From Cohnella silvisoli (lineage in GTDB: Bacteria > Bacillota > Bacilli > Paenibacillales > Paenibacillaceae): DNA of 64,000 bases. Position numbers and translations under genes: made by a program. Shown here one piece after another: positions 41,654-51,618 of this stretch. The stretch is taken from assembly GCF_021190915.1 (NCBI RefSeq), contig NZ_JAIOAP010000001.1, forward strand, positions 372,001 to 436,000, read 5' to 3'. The notes beneath the pieces were generated by a model. That model did no database searches. It was given only the letters and a program-made list of their open reading frames with translations, and was not told the DNA's origin. Position 1 is the stretch's first letter. Each line of letters opens with the position of its first letter.

Positions 41654-44533
41654 ATGAGAAAATGGATGGCAAGATGGATGTTAATCGTGATGGCGGTAGC
41701 TCTATTCCCCTTATATGGTCAAGAGGGACAGGCTGCTGCCGCTGCGACGATCTCACATGATACCGTCAATAAAAGGGTAACCATGGAGGGGAGCCGGTAT
41801 AGTATGGTTTTTGAGTACAACGGTCAAGCGAGAATTTCCTCCCTTATCGTCGACGGCCAGCAAACGCTCGATACGACAGCGAATTCGGGTATTTATTCGG
41901 GTTTGTACAATGGCGCATGGGTAACAACGCAGGCAGGAATAAGCACGCCCACCGTAACGGTGAATATGACGGCTAAAGTTGTAACCGCTATCATTTCCAC
42001 TTCGGCGGTAAACGAGATCTGGACTTTTACGGTAACGGACGACGACGTGTCTTGGAAGCTGGATCGGACATTCAAGGCTAACATGACATTGAGCGAGCAA
42101 GGGTTGCCGATAATCAATTTAGCGGAAAATGCTTTCGAGCATATGCGTTGGCCGGAGGATGGAGGGAACTTTCCGGTTGGCGGAACTTTGGTCAACAAGC
42201 AACGCAAGTGGTTGGGTACCGGTACGGGCTATGATAGCAACGTACGAGTAGCTAAGGAGCAAATCTCGTACACGCTGCTTAATCCGAGCACGAATTTGGC
42301 TCTTTCGATTACAGGCACGAGCAACAGAAGCGGGCTTGACCGGGGCGTCGCAACTGAAGTCCGGCGGGTCACTACGCAGACGAGCCCGACGGTCGTGCAT
42401 CCTTTGCGGCTATTCTTGGTGGCGTCTGCTAGCGATCTTCAATACGCGACCGGGACTTCCCTCGGATACAGCACCTCGGAATGCACCGGTCATATGCGAT
42501 GCGACGGAGCATCGGTTTATTCGCCGGTCGCGGCAACGAGCGGACAGACCGACAGCGTCACCTTAAAGTTCGCTCCGGATAGCGTAGACGCTTATTACGA
42601 TCTGGGAACGTTGTACGGCGTGGACGAGCAGGCATTATCTTATGCCATTAACCAATACGGAAGATGGATGATGCAGGACAAGAAACGCGGTGCGTCAGCG
42701 GAGGCTTCGATCATGAAGAGCGAGGTGCCGCCTCTTGAGATGCAATGGATCGGCCAGATGATCGAGATTTTCGGCTCGCCGGAAGCTGTCACCGCTTATA
42801 AATACGGTTTGGAGAATATCAGGGATTGGCTGGTCGAGAGCGGAACAGGCCAAATCGTGTGCTGCCGTCCCGGGTCCTCCGCTTCGATCAATTGGGGGAC
42901 GGGCTATCGAGACCAGGCTTCCGGATATGCCCTTGGGGTTGCCAAAGCCTATGCGTTGGACGGACAATCCTCCTGGCTGCAAAGCATGAAAGCTTCGGTA
43001 GAAGCGGGGCTGGACTTTACGATCAATAACCAGATGAATGCAAAGACCCGACTGATCACGAACATGCAGAACACGAGTGATTCGATCTACAGCAACGATT
43101 ACTGGGAAAGCTCGACCGGTACCTATAACGGTTACGCTTCCGCTTTGTTCTACGACGCGCTTACACAGTGGGCCAAGCTGGAAAGATACGTTCTCGGAAA
43201 CACGGCTAAGGCAACGACTTATGAAGGCATCGCCGCTACCTTGAAGACAAACTTCAACAAGGATATAGCCGCCGGAGGACTCTGGTCGCCTGCGACGCAG
43301 TCCTTCTTGTACGGGTCGTCCAATCAGGATGTCCGGCATTTGCCGACGCAAGCCGCGGTTCTGAAGAGCGACTTGGCAACCCCTGCGAGGAAACAACAGA
43401 TGGTTGCGGGCGTCGAATCGGAAGTTTATGCGAATAAATCGAATCACCATTTCATGAATTACAGGGATTTGTATATTTCGGGAGCGGCTGCGCCAAGCTG
43501 CGGCAAGGGCGCAGAGAACGGAGGCTGGTACGGTACGCCGGAGGGCGACTTCTTCGCAGGGTATCCGGCGCTCAACGATCGCACCAAAATTCCCGTATAC
43601 GAAGGGAATTTCCTGAATCGCTATTACGGTGACGGATTTTACGACAGCTCCGCCTGGCATAGAAGCAACCCTTATCAAGGCTGCGGCTTCGAATATTGGT
43701 TCCCTACCCACGTCATGCCCGCTTGGGGATTATATGCCTATGGCTACGGTTTTCAACCGCAATATAACGAGCTTGTCGTTGCGCCATTCATCAGCGCAGA
43801 TATGACAGGCTCCATTGTGAAATACAGGTGGAGAGGACAGCCGCTAACCGTGACATACAACGGCCAAACTTCTTTCACCGTCAATGCTGCATCGCTGCCT
43901 ACGAACATTAGGCTGAGATGGTTAAATCAGACGCCGGGATCGACTCATACAGTGACGATGGACGGAACGCCGAACACGATGATCGCGGATGCCGGGGGGA
44001 ATGTCGAAGCCGTCATGAGCAGCACGGGAACACATTCGTATATTTGTGTTACCTGTACGGTCGCAAACCCATCGACGGCCGGCACCTCGTTCATAACGGC
44101 CGTTCAGTCCAACGGTGCAACTCTGCGCACGGACGTGACGGAACAGGTCGGGCTTAAATTCACGGTCGGAGCCAATCCGATTACCGTTACTCAGCTTGGG
44201 CGTTACTATCATGCGGGTAACAATAAAGTCCATACTTTAAAGCTGGTGGACGCGACCGGGACAATCATCGCAACCGCAAGCGTCGACATGAATCAAGGTT
44301 CCCCGGACAGTATGGGCTTCCAGTACGGAGGGATATCGCCGGTGACGCTCAGTGCAAACGCGAGTTATTATTTATATAGCATGGAAATTCAGTATGGAGA
44401 CAATTGGTACAATAATACCGCAACGTTGACGACGACGGCAGCTGCTGTGGTAGACCAAGCCTCGTACGGCGATAGAATCGTAAACGGGTCTTCGGGCAAT
44501 ACGTATGGACCGGTGAACTTCAAATACCAGTAG
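41654..44533 (+). CDS. Secreted putative six-hairpin glycosidase with C-terminal carbohydrate-binding-like domain
   Basis: Exported protein of 959 residues; signal peptide about 1-32. Residues about 33-300 form an N-terminal beta-rich domain. About 330-720 look like an alpha/alpha six-hairpin glycosidase barrel (ALSYAINQYGRWMMQDKKRG, NWGTGYRDQASGYALGVAKA, YNGYASALFYDALTQWAKLE). The C-terminal ~140 residues (QVGLKFTVGANPITVTQLGR, ASYYLYSMEIQYGDNWYNN) match DUF4082-like jelly-roll modules. The catalytic family is not certain; a rhamnosidase or related exo-enzyme would fit the nearby mutarotase. It lies 94 bp after the GH99-like gene. Confidence 0.65.
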   Translation: MRKWMARWMLIVMAVALFPLYGQEGQAAAAATISHDTVNKRVTMEGSRYSMVFEYNGQARISSLIVDGQQTLDTTANSGIYSGLYNGAWVTTQAGISTPTVTVNMTAKVVTAIISTSAVNEIWTFTVTDDDVSWKLDRTFKANMTLSEQGLPIINLAENAFEHMRWPEDGGNFPVGGTLVNKQRKWLGTGTGYDSNVRVAKEQISYTLLNPSTNLALSITGTSNRSGLDRGVATEVRRVTTQTSPTVVHPLRLFLVASASDLQYATGTSLGYSTSECTGHMRCDGASVYSPVAATSGQTDSVTLKFAPDSVDAYYDLGTLYGVDEQALSYAINQYGRWMMQDKKRGASAEASIMKSEVPPLEMQWIGQMIEIFGSPEAVTAYKYGLENIRDWLVESGTGQIVCCRPGSSASINWGTGYRDQASGYALGVAKAYALDGQSSWLQSMKASVEAGLDFTINNQMNAKTRLITNMQNTSDSIYSNDYWESSTGTYNGYASALFYDALTQWAKLERYVLGNTAKATTYEGIAATLKTNFNKDIAAGGLWSPATQSFLYGSSNQDVRHLPTQAAVLKSDLATPARKQQMVAGVESEVYANKSNHHFMNYRDLYISGAAAPSCGKGAENGGWYGTPEGDFFAGYPALNDRTKIPVYEGNFLNRYYGDGFYDSSAWHRSNPYQGCGFEYWFPTHVMPAWGLYAYGYGFQPQYNELVVAPFISADMTGSIVKYRWRGQPLTVTYNGQTSFTVNAASLPTNIRLRWLNQTPGSTHTVTMDGTPNTMIADAGGNVEAVMSSTGTHSYICVTCTVANPSTAGTSFITAVQSNGATLRTDVTEQVGLKFTVGANPITVTQLGRYYHAGNNKVHTLKLVDATGTIIATASVDMNQGSPDSMGFQYGGISPVTLSANASYYLYSMEIQYGDNWYNNTATLTTTAAAVVDQASYGDRIVNGSSGNTYGPVNFKYQ

Positions 44534-44540
44534 ATTTTTG

Positions 44541-45581
44541 TTAAACGCCATTATTCCATTCCTCGATAAGAGCAGGGACGACTTCGAATAGATCCCCGAC
44601 GATCCCGTAATCAGCTACGCTGAAGATGGGGGAGTCGGGGTCTTTGTTGATGGCGACGATGACTCGGGAGCGGCTCATGCCCGCGAGGTGCTGGACGGCG
44701 CCGCTGATGCCGCAGGCAATGTAGAGGTCTGGGGTGACGGTTTTTCCGGTTTGCCCGATCTGGAGGGCATAGTCGCAATAACCGGCATCGCAGGCTCCGC
44801 GCGACGCGCCAACGGCGCCGCCGAGCAGCGCTGCGAGCTGCGCGAGCGGGGCGAAGCCGGCGGCGCTCTTCACGCCGCGGCCTCCGGCGACGATAATCCG
44901 CGCCTCCGCGAGGTCGACCGCGCCGGAAGCCCGCCGCACGACATCGCGCACGATGATGCGCGATGGAGGAGGGTTGAACGGCAAGCTGCAGATAGGCGCG
45001 GCTGGTCCGGCGACGATGGCGGCGGGCGCGAAGTTGTTCGGGCGCACGGTGACGACCGTCGGGGCGCCCGGCACGAAAGCGCGCCGCTCGAGCGCTTTGC
45101 CCGCGTGCAGCGCACGCGTGAAAACGATGCGTCCGTCCGCGCCCCGGGCGGCGGCGAGCGCATCGGAAACCTGGCCTGCCCCGAGGCGTGCCGCGAGCCG
45201 CGGGGCAAGATCGCGCCCGATCGCGGTGTGGCCGAGCCACCACCACCGCGCCTCGGGCGCCAGTGCTTTCGCCGCCGCGAGCAGGGCGGCGAGGTGCACT
45301 TCCGGCGCATAGCGGCCGAGGATGGGGTGATCGATGACGATCACCTCATCCGGACCGCGCTGCGCCAGCAGCCCCGCGGCGGCGGAGACGGAGGCCGTGG
45401 CCTCGCCGTCGCCGCCGCCAAGCAGCAGGACGGCGAGGCTGTCGCCGTCCTGCATGCAGCCCTTTGCTGCGGCAATCGCCTCCAGCGATACTCGCCGCAG
45501 CTGGCCGTCGCGGCATTCCGCGACAACGATATGCGTTGCCATAGCCCCCTCACCCCCATGAGCACTTGTGCCTCGTTCCAT
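44541..45581 (-). CDS. etfA: Electron transfer flavoprotein subunit alpha
   Basis: Protein of 346 residues carrying FAD and passing electrons from acyl-CoA dehydrogenase to the membrane reductase. The C-terminal FAD domain is clear: [80 protein letters not shown] use ATG 45581, two bases after etfB, because AAGGAGGTG sits eight bases upstream; ATG 45542 with GAGGGGG is an alternative that removes a 13-residue Gly-rich extension. The gene is strikingly GC-rich and Ala/Arg-rich compared with its neighbours. Confidence 0.92.
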   Translation of the reverse strand: MERGTSAHGGEGAMATHIVVAECRDGQLRRVSLEAIAAAKGCMQDGDSLAVLLLGGGDGEATASVSAAAGLLAQRGPDEVIVIDHPILGRYAPEVHLAALLAAAKALAPEARWWWLGHTAIGRDLAPRLAARLGAGQVSDALAAARGADGRIVFTRALHAGKALERRAFVPGAPTVVTVRPNNFAPAAIVAGPAAPICSLPFNPPPSRIIVRDVVRRASGAVDLAEARIIVAGGRGVKSAAGFAPLAQLAALLGGAVGASRGACDAGYCDYALQIGQTGKTVTPDLYIACGISGAVQHLAGMSRSRVIVAINKDPDSPIFSVADYGIVGDLFEVVPALIEEWNNGV

Positions 45582-45583
45582 CG

Positions 45584-46510
45584 TCACCGCACCTCCTTGA
45601 GCAAGTTTGCTTCGGAACGAAGCAAACTTAGCAGTTCCACCGCCTGCTCGCGCGGCGATCCCTCGAGCCTGCGGCCAGCCGCGCGAGCAGGCGGTGCGTC
45701 GCAATCCAGCCGCACGGTCCGAGGCGCAGCCTCAGCACTCGCGAGCTCCACTCCCAGATCTGCCGGCGTCAACTCCGTCAACGGCTTCCTCTTCGCCTTC
45801 ATGATGCCGGCCAAAGCCGGGTAACGCGGCTCGTTAAGCCCTTGCTGCGCGGTCAACAAAGCGGGCAGCGGAAGCTCCAAGCTCTCGCTGTCTCCCTCGG
45901 CATCCTTAGTGACATGCAGCCATATGCCACTTCCCCTGTTTGCCCAGTCCTCGCTATCCCCCTCCGCGTCCCTTTCAACTAGCAGTATTTTTTCTTTTTC
46001 GCCCTTTTTGCCATACTCGCCCTTTTCACCGTTTAAGCCCTTTTCACCGTTTAAGCCCTTCTCACCCTTAGCCAAGCGAAAAGCGGTAACCGCCCCCGCA
46101 TGCGGCCAACCGAGCAGCTCCGCTACGCGAATCGCAACCTGTCCCGCCCCATTGTCGACCGACAAATGCCCAGCCCAAACCAGGTCGTATGCTTTTAACT
46201 TCAACGCGCTGGCAAGCAATAAAGAGCAAGTATGTTCATCCGCCTCCCCATCCCGCAAATGAATCCATACCGCCTCATCGGCACCCATGGCTAGGGCAGT
46301 GCGCAGCGCTTCGACGCACTTCTCAGTACCCGCACTAATAACCGTAACCGTTCCGCCTACGTCTTCTTTTATCCGCAAAGCCTCCTCAAGCCCGTACTCG
46401 TCGTAAGGGTTGATGACTTTTTTCGCCCCGCTGTCCTCGATAATGCCGCCTCGCACGATGATCGGTTCGTCCGTCGCGATAACGGATTTGATCAGTACCG
46501 CGATATTCAT
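45584..46510 (-). CDS. etfB: Electron transfer flavoprotein subunit beta with unusual insertion
   Basis: Protein of 308 residues (family norm about 255-260). Start MNIAVLIKSV after AAGGAGGAAACC. Typical motifs: INPYDEYGLEEALRIKE, ALAMGADEAVWI, DLVWAGHLSVDNGAGQVAIR, and the signature NEPRYPALAGIMKAKRKPL. Between LGWPHAGAVTAF and ELPLPALLT an extra ~45 residues are inserted: KGEKGLN GEKGLN GEKGEYG KKGEKEK, then DAEGDSE repeated twice. EtfB holds AMP and docks the dehydrogenase. Divergent from fadF and co-operonic with etfA. Confidence 0.92.
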   Translation of the reverse strand: MNIAVLIKSVIATDEPIIVRGGIIEDSGAKKVINPYDEYGLEEALRIKEDVGGTVTVISAGTEKCVEALRTALAMGADEAVWIHLRDGEADEHTCSLLLASALKLKAYDLVWAGHLSVDNGAGQVAIRVAELLGWPHAGAVTAFRLAKGEKGLNGEKGLNGEKGEYGKKGEKEKILLVERDAEGDSEDWANRGSGIWLHVTKDAEGDSESLELPLPALLTAQQGLNEPRYPALAGIMKAKRKPLTELTPADLGVELASAEAAPRTVRLDCDAPPARAAGRRLEGSPREQAVELLSLLRSEANLLKEVR

Positions 46511-46732
46511 GGTTTCCTCCTTGTAAACGTATTCGCAACCAAGCCGGCTGCCCGTGAGACGTGTCCTTTTTTGCCGATATGAGCATATGAAGGATGGGCT
46601 GAGGAATAAATTTACAAGTAACAAGCCGGTAAAAGGGTCTCACTTTCATCGTATGTCCCTAATGGATGGTTCAGAAGATCGCGGTTGGTTCCGGTCATTC
46701 CGAAGGGTGCAAGCTGGCGAGGGGGGAGCGAG

Positions 46733-48982
46733 GTGGGCGGTTCGATCAATGTTTGGGCAGCTGCGGCCGTAACCTTATGCGGTTTAGGTACCTTCGCTTG
46801 GATCGTTGCGGGGAAGGTCAGGCTTATTCTGGAGGGCGCGTCGAGCGGGGAGATGAGGCTGGAATGGCGGCGGGCCGTGAACGCGGCGGCACAGATTTTT
46901 GGACATCGCCGGTTGTTTCAGGATCGTCGCAGCGGATGGATGCATCTGGTCATTTTCTATGGGTTCATCATGCTGCAGCTAGGCGCTCTAGAAATATTGT
47001 GGAAAGGACTGCGGGGCACCTCGATGCCGCTTGCGGACAACGCCGTCTTTACGATGCTTCAGGAAACGACGGTTGCTTTAGTGTTGCTGGCGGTCGTTTA
47101 CGCGGCTTTCCGAAGATACGGGGAAAAGCTGCCGAGGCTGCCCAAGGGGTGGAAGCCGCTTCTCGTACTCATCTGGATCGGGGCTTTAATGCTGTCGGTC
47201 ATATTCACGCTTGCATTCGATAAGTTGCGCGAAGGGGCTTCGGAATCTGGTGCGACATCCCTCCAATACACTCCGATCTCTTCCGTTGCGGCAGAAGGGA
47301 TTGAAAAATTAGCGGGAGCGCCCTCTGTAGTCAACGCCATTAGTGCCGTCAACGCCAAATTCATCGGCCCGCCGCCTCCGCCACTCCTTGCGGTAAAAGG
47401 CTGGGTACAAACCGGGTATGAAATTTCATGGTGGCTACATTTGCTCCTCTTGCTCGGATTTCTCGTGTACGTACCGCTTTCGAAACATTTTCATATTTTC
47501 ACCGCGCCCGTGAATTGGTTGCTGCGTCCGACAGGTCCCCCTAAGCTCGCTAAAATAAATCTGGAAAACGAGGAAGCCGAGAAGTTCGGAATGAACGCGA
47601 TTGAAGATTTGACGCGCAAGCAGAGACTCGATCTGTTCGCGTGCGTGGAGTGTGGCCGATGTACGGACGTATGTCCGGCGGCCGGTACGGACAAAGGGCT
47701 TTCTCCCATGCACCTGATGATCAAACTGCGGGATACGCTTCAGCGCAAAGGGATGGAATTCAAACCGGCGGATACGGTGGCAGGGGAGGTGTCTTCTTAT
47801 GACGTCTTACGTTCTCACGCCCCGACCGCCGTCTCACCCAACGCAACGAGCATAAGCTCTACGATGGATTGGCAAACGAAGGGCTGGATGAAGCGTGACG
47901 CTCGAACATTGGAATTTCCGGGGGAAGTTCCACCCCATACGCCCGCGCTGATCGGTGAAGTCATCACCGAAAAAGAGCTCTGGGCCTGCACGACCTGCCG
48001 TCACTGCGAAGAACGTTGTCCGGTCGGCAACTTGCAGCTTGCGCCTTTGATGGAGATGCGGCGTTACTTGGTGCTTACGGAAGGCAAGATGCCGTCGGAA
48101 GCGAGGCGGACGCTGCAGAACATCGACCGTCAAAGCAATCCCTGGGGTTTTCCCCGCCAAGACCGTACGGCTTGGATGGAGGAATTCACAGTCGTGGAAG
48201 GCTGGAATGTTCCGACGCTTCGCGACAATCCGAATCCTGACTGGCTGTGGTGGGTGGGCAGCATGGGCGCTTACGATTCACGCGCACGCCGCGTTACTTT
48301 TGCTTTTGCGATGCTGCTCCGGCAAGCGGGCGTCTCTTTCGCCGTTCTTGGCGCCGAGGAACGCAATTCCGGCGACACCCCTAGGCGGCTCGGAGACGAG
48401 TTTCTGTTTCAGGAGCTTTGCAGGACGAACATTGCCACCTTTCAGAACTACGGCATTAAGAAGATCGTTACGACGTGTCCGCATACTTATCACCTTTTTC
48501 GCAACGAGTATACGGATTTCGGCTTTGAGGCCGAGGTTAGGCATCATACGGAGTTGCTGGCGGATTTGCTGGAGCGCAAGCGCCTCACTCCCCGGCATCC
48601 CGTCTCCCGGACGCTGACGCTCCACGATTCTTGTTATCTTGCTCGTTATAACGGCGTGACGGAGGCGCCCCGGGCGATTTTGTCGGCGATACCGGAGCTT
48701 GAGACGAGGGAAATGGAACGATCCGGCAAACAAGGGCTATGTTGCGGGGCCGGCGGCGGGCGGATGTGGATGGAGGAGCCTGGGCGCAGGGTGAACGAAG
48801 TTCGGACCGCGCAAGCGCTCGCAACCGGCGCGCAAATGATCGGATCGGCTTGCCCGTATTGCCTAACGATGATGGAGGAGGGCTTGCGCAAGCTTGGGGC
48901 GGAGGAGCGGACCGGCGCGCTGGATGTAGCGGAAGTATTGGCCTTGTCCGTTTTCGGCGCTGCGGGCGGGGCAGTCTCATGA
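46733..48982 (+). CDS. fadF: Membrane iron-sulfur reductase, FadF/EtfD-like (ETF:menaquinone oxidoreductase)
   Basis: Protein of 749 residues. GTG start after GGGGGAGCGAG. N-terminal membrane helices of a NarI-like cytochrome b module (WAAAAVTLCGLGTFAWIVAG, WMHLVIFYGFIMLQLGALEI and others, to about residue 270), two [4Fe-4S] motifs (CVECGRCTDVCP near 303; CTTCRHCEERCP near 418), then two CCG-type domains (TCPHTYHLF near 580; CCGAGGGRMW near 669; CPYC near 705). This matches B. subtilis FadF and mycobacterial EtfD, which move electrons from EtfBA to menaquinone. Facing etfBA and leading the fad genes strongly supports the role. Confidence 0.88.
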   Translation: MGGSINVWAAAAVTLCGLGTFAWIVAGKVRLILEGASSGEMRLEWRRAVNAAAQIFGHRRLFQDRRSGWMHLVIFYGFIMLQLGALEILWKGLRGTSMPLADNAVFTMLQETTVALVLLAVVYAAFRRYGEKLPRLPKGWKPLLVLIWIGALMLSVIFTLAFDKLREGASESGATSLQYTPISSVAAEGIEKLAGAPSVVNAISAVNAKFIGPPPPPLLAVKGWVQTGYEISWWLHLLLLLGFLVYVPLSKHFHIFTAPVNWLLRPTGPPKLAKINLENEEAEKFGMNAIEDLTRKQRLDLFACVECGRCTDVCPAAGTDKGLSPMHLMIKLRDTLQRKGMEFKPADTVAGEVSSYDVLRSHAPTAVSPNATSISSTMDWQTKGWMKRDARTLEFPGEVPPHTPALIGEVITEKELWACTTCRHCEERCPVGNLQLAPLMEMRRYLVLTEGKMPSEARRTLQNIDRQSNPWGFPRQDRTAWMEEFTVVEGWNVPTLRDNPNPDWLWWVGSMGAYDSRARRVTFAFAMLLRQAGVSFAVLGAEERNSGDTPRRLGDEFLFQELCRTNIATFQNYGIKKIVTTCPHTYHLFRNEYTDFGFEAEVRHHTELLADLLERKRLTPRHPVSRTLTLHDSCYLARYNGVTEAPRAILSAIPELETREMERSGKQGLCCGAGGGRMWMEEPGRRVNEVRTAQALATGAQMIGSACPYCLTMMEEGLRKLGAEERTGALDVAEVLALSVFGAAGGAVS

Positions 48983-49034
48983 TAACGAAACATTACCGGG
49001 GGACAAAAAAACCTCTCGAGAGGAGTGAGGCTGC

Positions 49035-51377
49035 TTGTGGAACGTGCGGAAAGCGGCGGTGATCGGAGCGGGGGTAATGGGTTCGGCCATTGCGGCCCAT
49101 TTGGCGAATGCCGGGATTCCGTGCCTGCTGTTGGATCTGGAAGGGCTGGCCGTCAAGGGGATCGCAAAGCTGAAGGAAACGAAGCCGTCACCCCTGTACG
49201 ATCCGTCCTTCCTAACCCGAATACGGGCGGGCGACTTGGAACGGGACATCGCGCAGTTATCGGATTGCGACTGGATTATCGAAGCGGTTTCGGAAAAGCT
49301 CGAGATCAAGCATAACGTATGGGCTCGCATAGATTCCGCGTGGAGGCCTGGGATTATCGTCAGCAGCAACACCTCGGGCTTGTCGATCAATGATGTGACT
49401 TCGGTGTGCAGCAAGGCTTGCCGCGAGCAGGCGATGGTCACGCATTTTTTCAATCCGCCGCGTTATATGAAGCTTGTGGAAGTCGTTCCCTGCAAAGATA
49501 CGGATCCGCGGGCGCTTGCGAAGGTGGCGCGGTTTTGCGAGGACCGGCTGGGCAAAGGGGTCGTTATCGCTAAGGATACGCCCAATTTTATCGCTAACCG
49601 GATCGGGACTTTCGCGATGCTTGCAACGCTTAAAGCTATGGAGAAACATGGCCTGACGGTGGATGAGGTGGATGCAGTAACCGGGCCTATCCTTGGCCGG
49701 CCCAAAAGCGCCACTTTCCGCACGTTGGACCTCATCGGACTAGACACTTTCCTGAACGTGTGCCGCAACGTTGGGGAGATGATCGAGGACCCCGTTGAGG
49801 CTGCCGCTTTTTCGGCTCCCGCGATGATCGAGGAGATGGTAGCGCAAGGGCGGCTCGGGGAAAAAAGCGGGGGCGGCTTCTATCGCAAAAATAACGCGGA
49901 GAAAGGCAAAGACCGCATTCAAGCGCTCGATCCGCAGACGATGACCTATGGCCCGCGCAAGAAAATCTCCTCTCCCGCGCTGGAAGCGGCGAAGCTAGCG
50001 AAAGGGAATGCCGGCAGACTGCAAGCGCTGCTTGATGCGGCGGATTCCGATCGGTTGGCTGCGTTTGCCCGCGATGTGCTGGAAGCTGCGCTTTGTTATT
50101 CGGCGGAGAAGCTTGGCGAAATCGCCGACACCTCCGACGAGATCGACCGGGCGATGAGATGGGGGTTTAACTGGGAGGAGGGACCTTTCGAAACTTGGGA
50201 CTCTCTCGGGGTAGCGGAAACCGCGGCGAGATTGGAGGCGCGCGGAAAGATTGTGCCGGCGCCGGTTGCTTCGATGCTGGATAAGGGCGCGGCCTCTTTT
50301 TATTCCAAGAAGGAAGGTTCACTGTTCTATTATTCGCAAGGGAAATACAAGGCGGTAGAGGAACGGCCGGAGGAATTGTCTCTTGGCTTGTTGAAGGAAC
50401 GCGGCAGGACGGTATTCGCTGCGGATGGGGCGAGCTTAATCGATTTAGGCGATGAGGTGGCTTGCTTGGAGTTTCATTCTCCGCACAATGCCATCGGTCC
50501 GGGTGTACTGTCCGCGATTCGCCAGGCGTCCGAGGAGGTGGACAGTAACTGGCGGGGGCTGGTCATTGCCAACGAAGGGCGCAATTTCTGCGTAGGTGCC
50601 AATCTGCTGCTGCTGCTGATGGAAGCGGAAAACGGGGAATGGGAGGAAATCGACCTCATTATCCGCCAGTTTCAGCAAAGCATGAGGTCGCTTCGGCTGA
50701 TGCCCCGCCCAGTCGTAGCGACTCCTCATCGGATGACTTTGGGCGGCGGCGTGGAGGCATGTTTGCCTGCGGACCGGATTTTGTTCGCCGCGGAAACCTA
50801 CTTCGGGCTTGTGGAAACAGGTGTCGGATTAATCCCCGCGGGAGGAGGCTGTTTAGCTGCGGCAGTTTTGGCGGCGGAGCGAGCGGAAGCGGCTAATCTG
50901 ACGGATGTCACGCAGCCGATATCTCTTCTGTTTGAGTCGATCGCCATGGCCAAAGTGTCGGAAAGCGCCTATCAGGTGAAGCAGTTGGGTTACTGGCGGC
51001 CTGGGGACGCGGTCGTCATTCGGGAAGAGACGCGAATCGCCGCCGCGAAAAGAGCGGTATTAGAGCTGGACCGCCTAGGATATGCCGTTCCCGAGGCGGA
51101 TCGGCGGGTTTCCGTCGGCGGCCGCGAGGCCGCAACCGTGCTGAAGCTCGCAGTTTCATCGATGCGCCGCGGCGGCTACATCTCCGAGCACGATGCCCGC
51201 ATCGCCGGGAAGCTGGCGGAAGTTTTGAGCGGCGGCGACGTTCCCGCCGGAACAGCCGTCAGCGAGCAGCATCTGCTCGATCTGGAGCGGGAAGCGTTCC
51301 TAAGCCTCTGCGGCGAACCGCTCACCCAAGCCCGCATGCGCCAAATGCTAGCCACGGGCAAGCCTCTTCGGAATTGA
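49035..51377 (+). CDS. fadN: 3-hydroxyacyl-CoA dehydrogenase/enoyl-CoA hydratase
   Basis: Bifunctional beta-oxidation enzyme of 780 residues. TTG start after GAGGAGTGAGG. NAD-binding VIGAGVMGSAIAAHLANAG opens the dehydrogenase half; ATHFFNPPRYMKLVEVV-like HFFNPPRYMKLVEVVP and AKDTPNFIANRIG are the hydroxyacyl signature. A second dehydrogenase C-domain follows (about 310-420). The hydratase domain is C-terminal (about 450-650: NEGRNFCVGANLLLLLM, TLGGGVEACLPADRI), the FadN/YusL order, opposite to E. coli FadB. It sits 52 bp after fadF. Confidence 0.92.
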   Translation: MWNVRKAAVIGAGVMGSAIAAHLANAGIPCLLLDLEGLAVKGIAKLKETKPSPLYDPSFLTRIRAGDLERDIAQLSDCDWIIEAVSEKLEIKHNVWARIDSAWRPGIIVSSNTSGLSINDVTSVCSKACREQAMVTHFFNPPRYMKLVEVVPCKDTDPRALAKVARFCEDRLGKGVVIAKDTPNFIANRIGTFAMLATLKAMEKHGLTVDEVDAVTGPILGRPKSATFRTLDLIGLDTFLNVCRNVGEMIEDPVEAAAFSAPAMIEEMVAQGRLGEKSGGGFYRKNNAEKGKDRIQALDPQTMTYGPRKKISSPALEAAKLAKGNAGRLQALLDAADSDRLAAFARDVLEAALCYSAEKLGEIADTSDEIDRAMRWGFNWEEGPFETWDSLGVAETAARLEARGKIVPAPVASMLDKGAASFYSKKEGSLFYYSQGKYKAVEERPEELSLGLLKERGRTVFAADGASLIDLGDEVACLEFHSPHNAIGPGVLSAIRQASEEVDSNWRGLVIANEGRNFCVGANLLLLLMEAENGEWEEIDLIIRQFQQSMRSLRLMPRPVVATPHRMTLGGGVEACLPADRILFAAETYFGLVETGVGLIPAGGGCLAAAVLAAERAEAANLTDVTQPISLLFESIAMAKVSESAYQVKQLGYWRPGDAVVIREETRIAAAKRAVLELDRLGYAVPEADRRVSVGGREAATVLKLAVSSMRRGGYISEHDARIAGKLAEVLSGGDVPAGTAVSEQHLLDLEREAFLSLCGEPLTQARMRQMLATGKPLRN

Positions 51378-51391
51378 AGAGCCCGCCGTCG

Positions 51392-51615
51392 TCGGAATAA
51401 GCGACTATGGCGGGGCCAAAACCAACCAATCCCCTCCCAAGGTCGGAAAAAGCGACTATGGTGGGGCCAAAACTAACGAATCCCCTCCCAAGGTCGGAAA
51501 AAGTGACTATAGCGGGCACCCAACACACCACTGTCCTCTCAAGGTCGGGAAAAGCGACTATAGCAGGCACTCAACACACTACCGTCCTCTCATGGTCGGA
51601 AAAAGCGACTATGGA
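51392..51615. repeat. Five tandem 51-bp repeats (family C)
   Basis: TCGGAAAAAGCGACTAT-like units start at 51392, 51443, 51494, 51545 and 51596, exactly 51 bp apart. Between them GGGGCCAAAAC and CCCCTCCCAAGG (or variants) recur. The fifth unit is truncated. Confidence 0.9.
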
Positions 51616-51618
51616 GCA

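Noticed and set aside
42695-43711. 338-codon minus-strand frame within the secreted glycosidase gene
   Set aside because: Antisense shadow without a ribosome site or recognisable motifs.
44688-45824. 378-codon plus-strand open frame across etfA/etfB
   Set aside because: Open only because the etf genes are extremely GC-rich; Arg/Gly-rich translation with no family features, antisense to clear enzymes.
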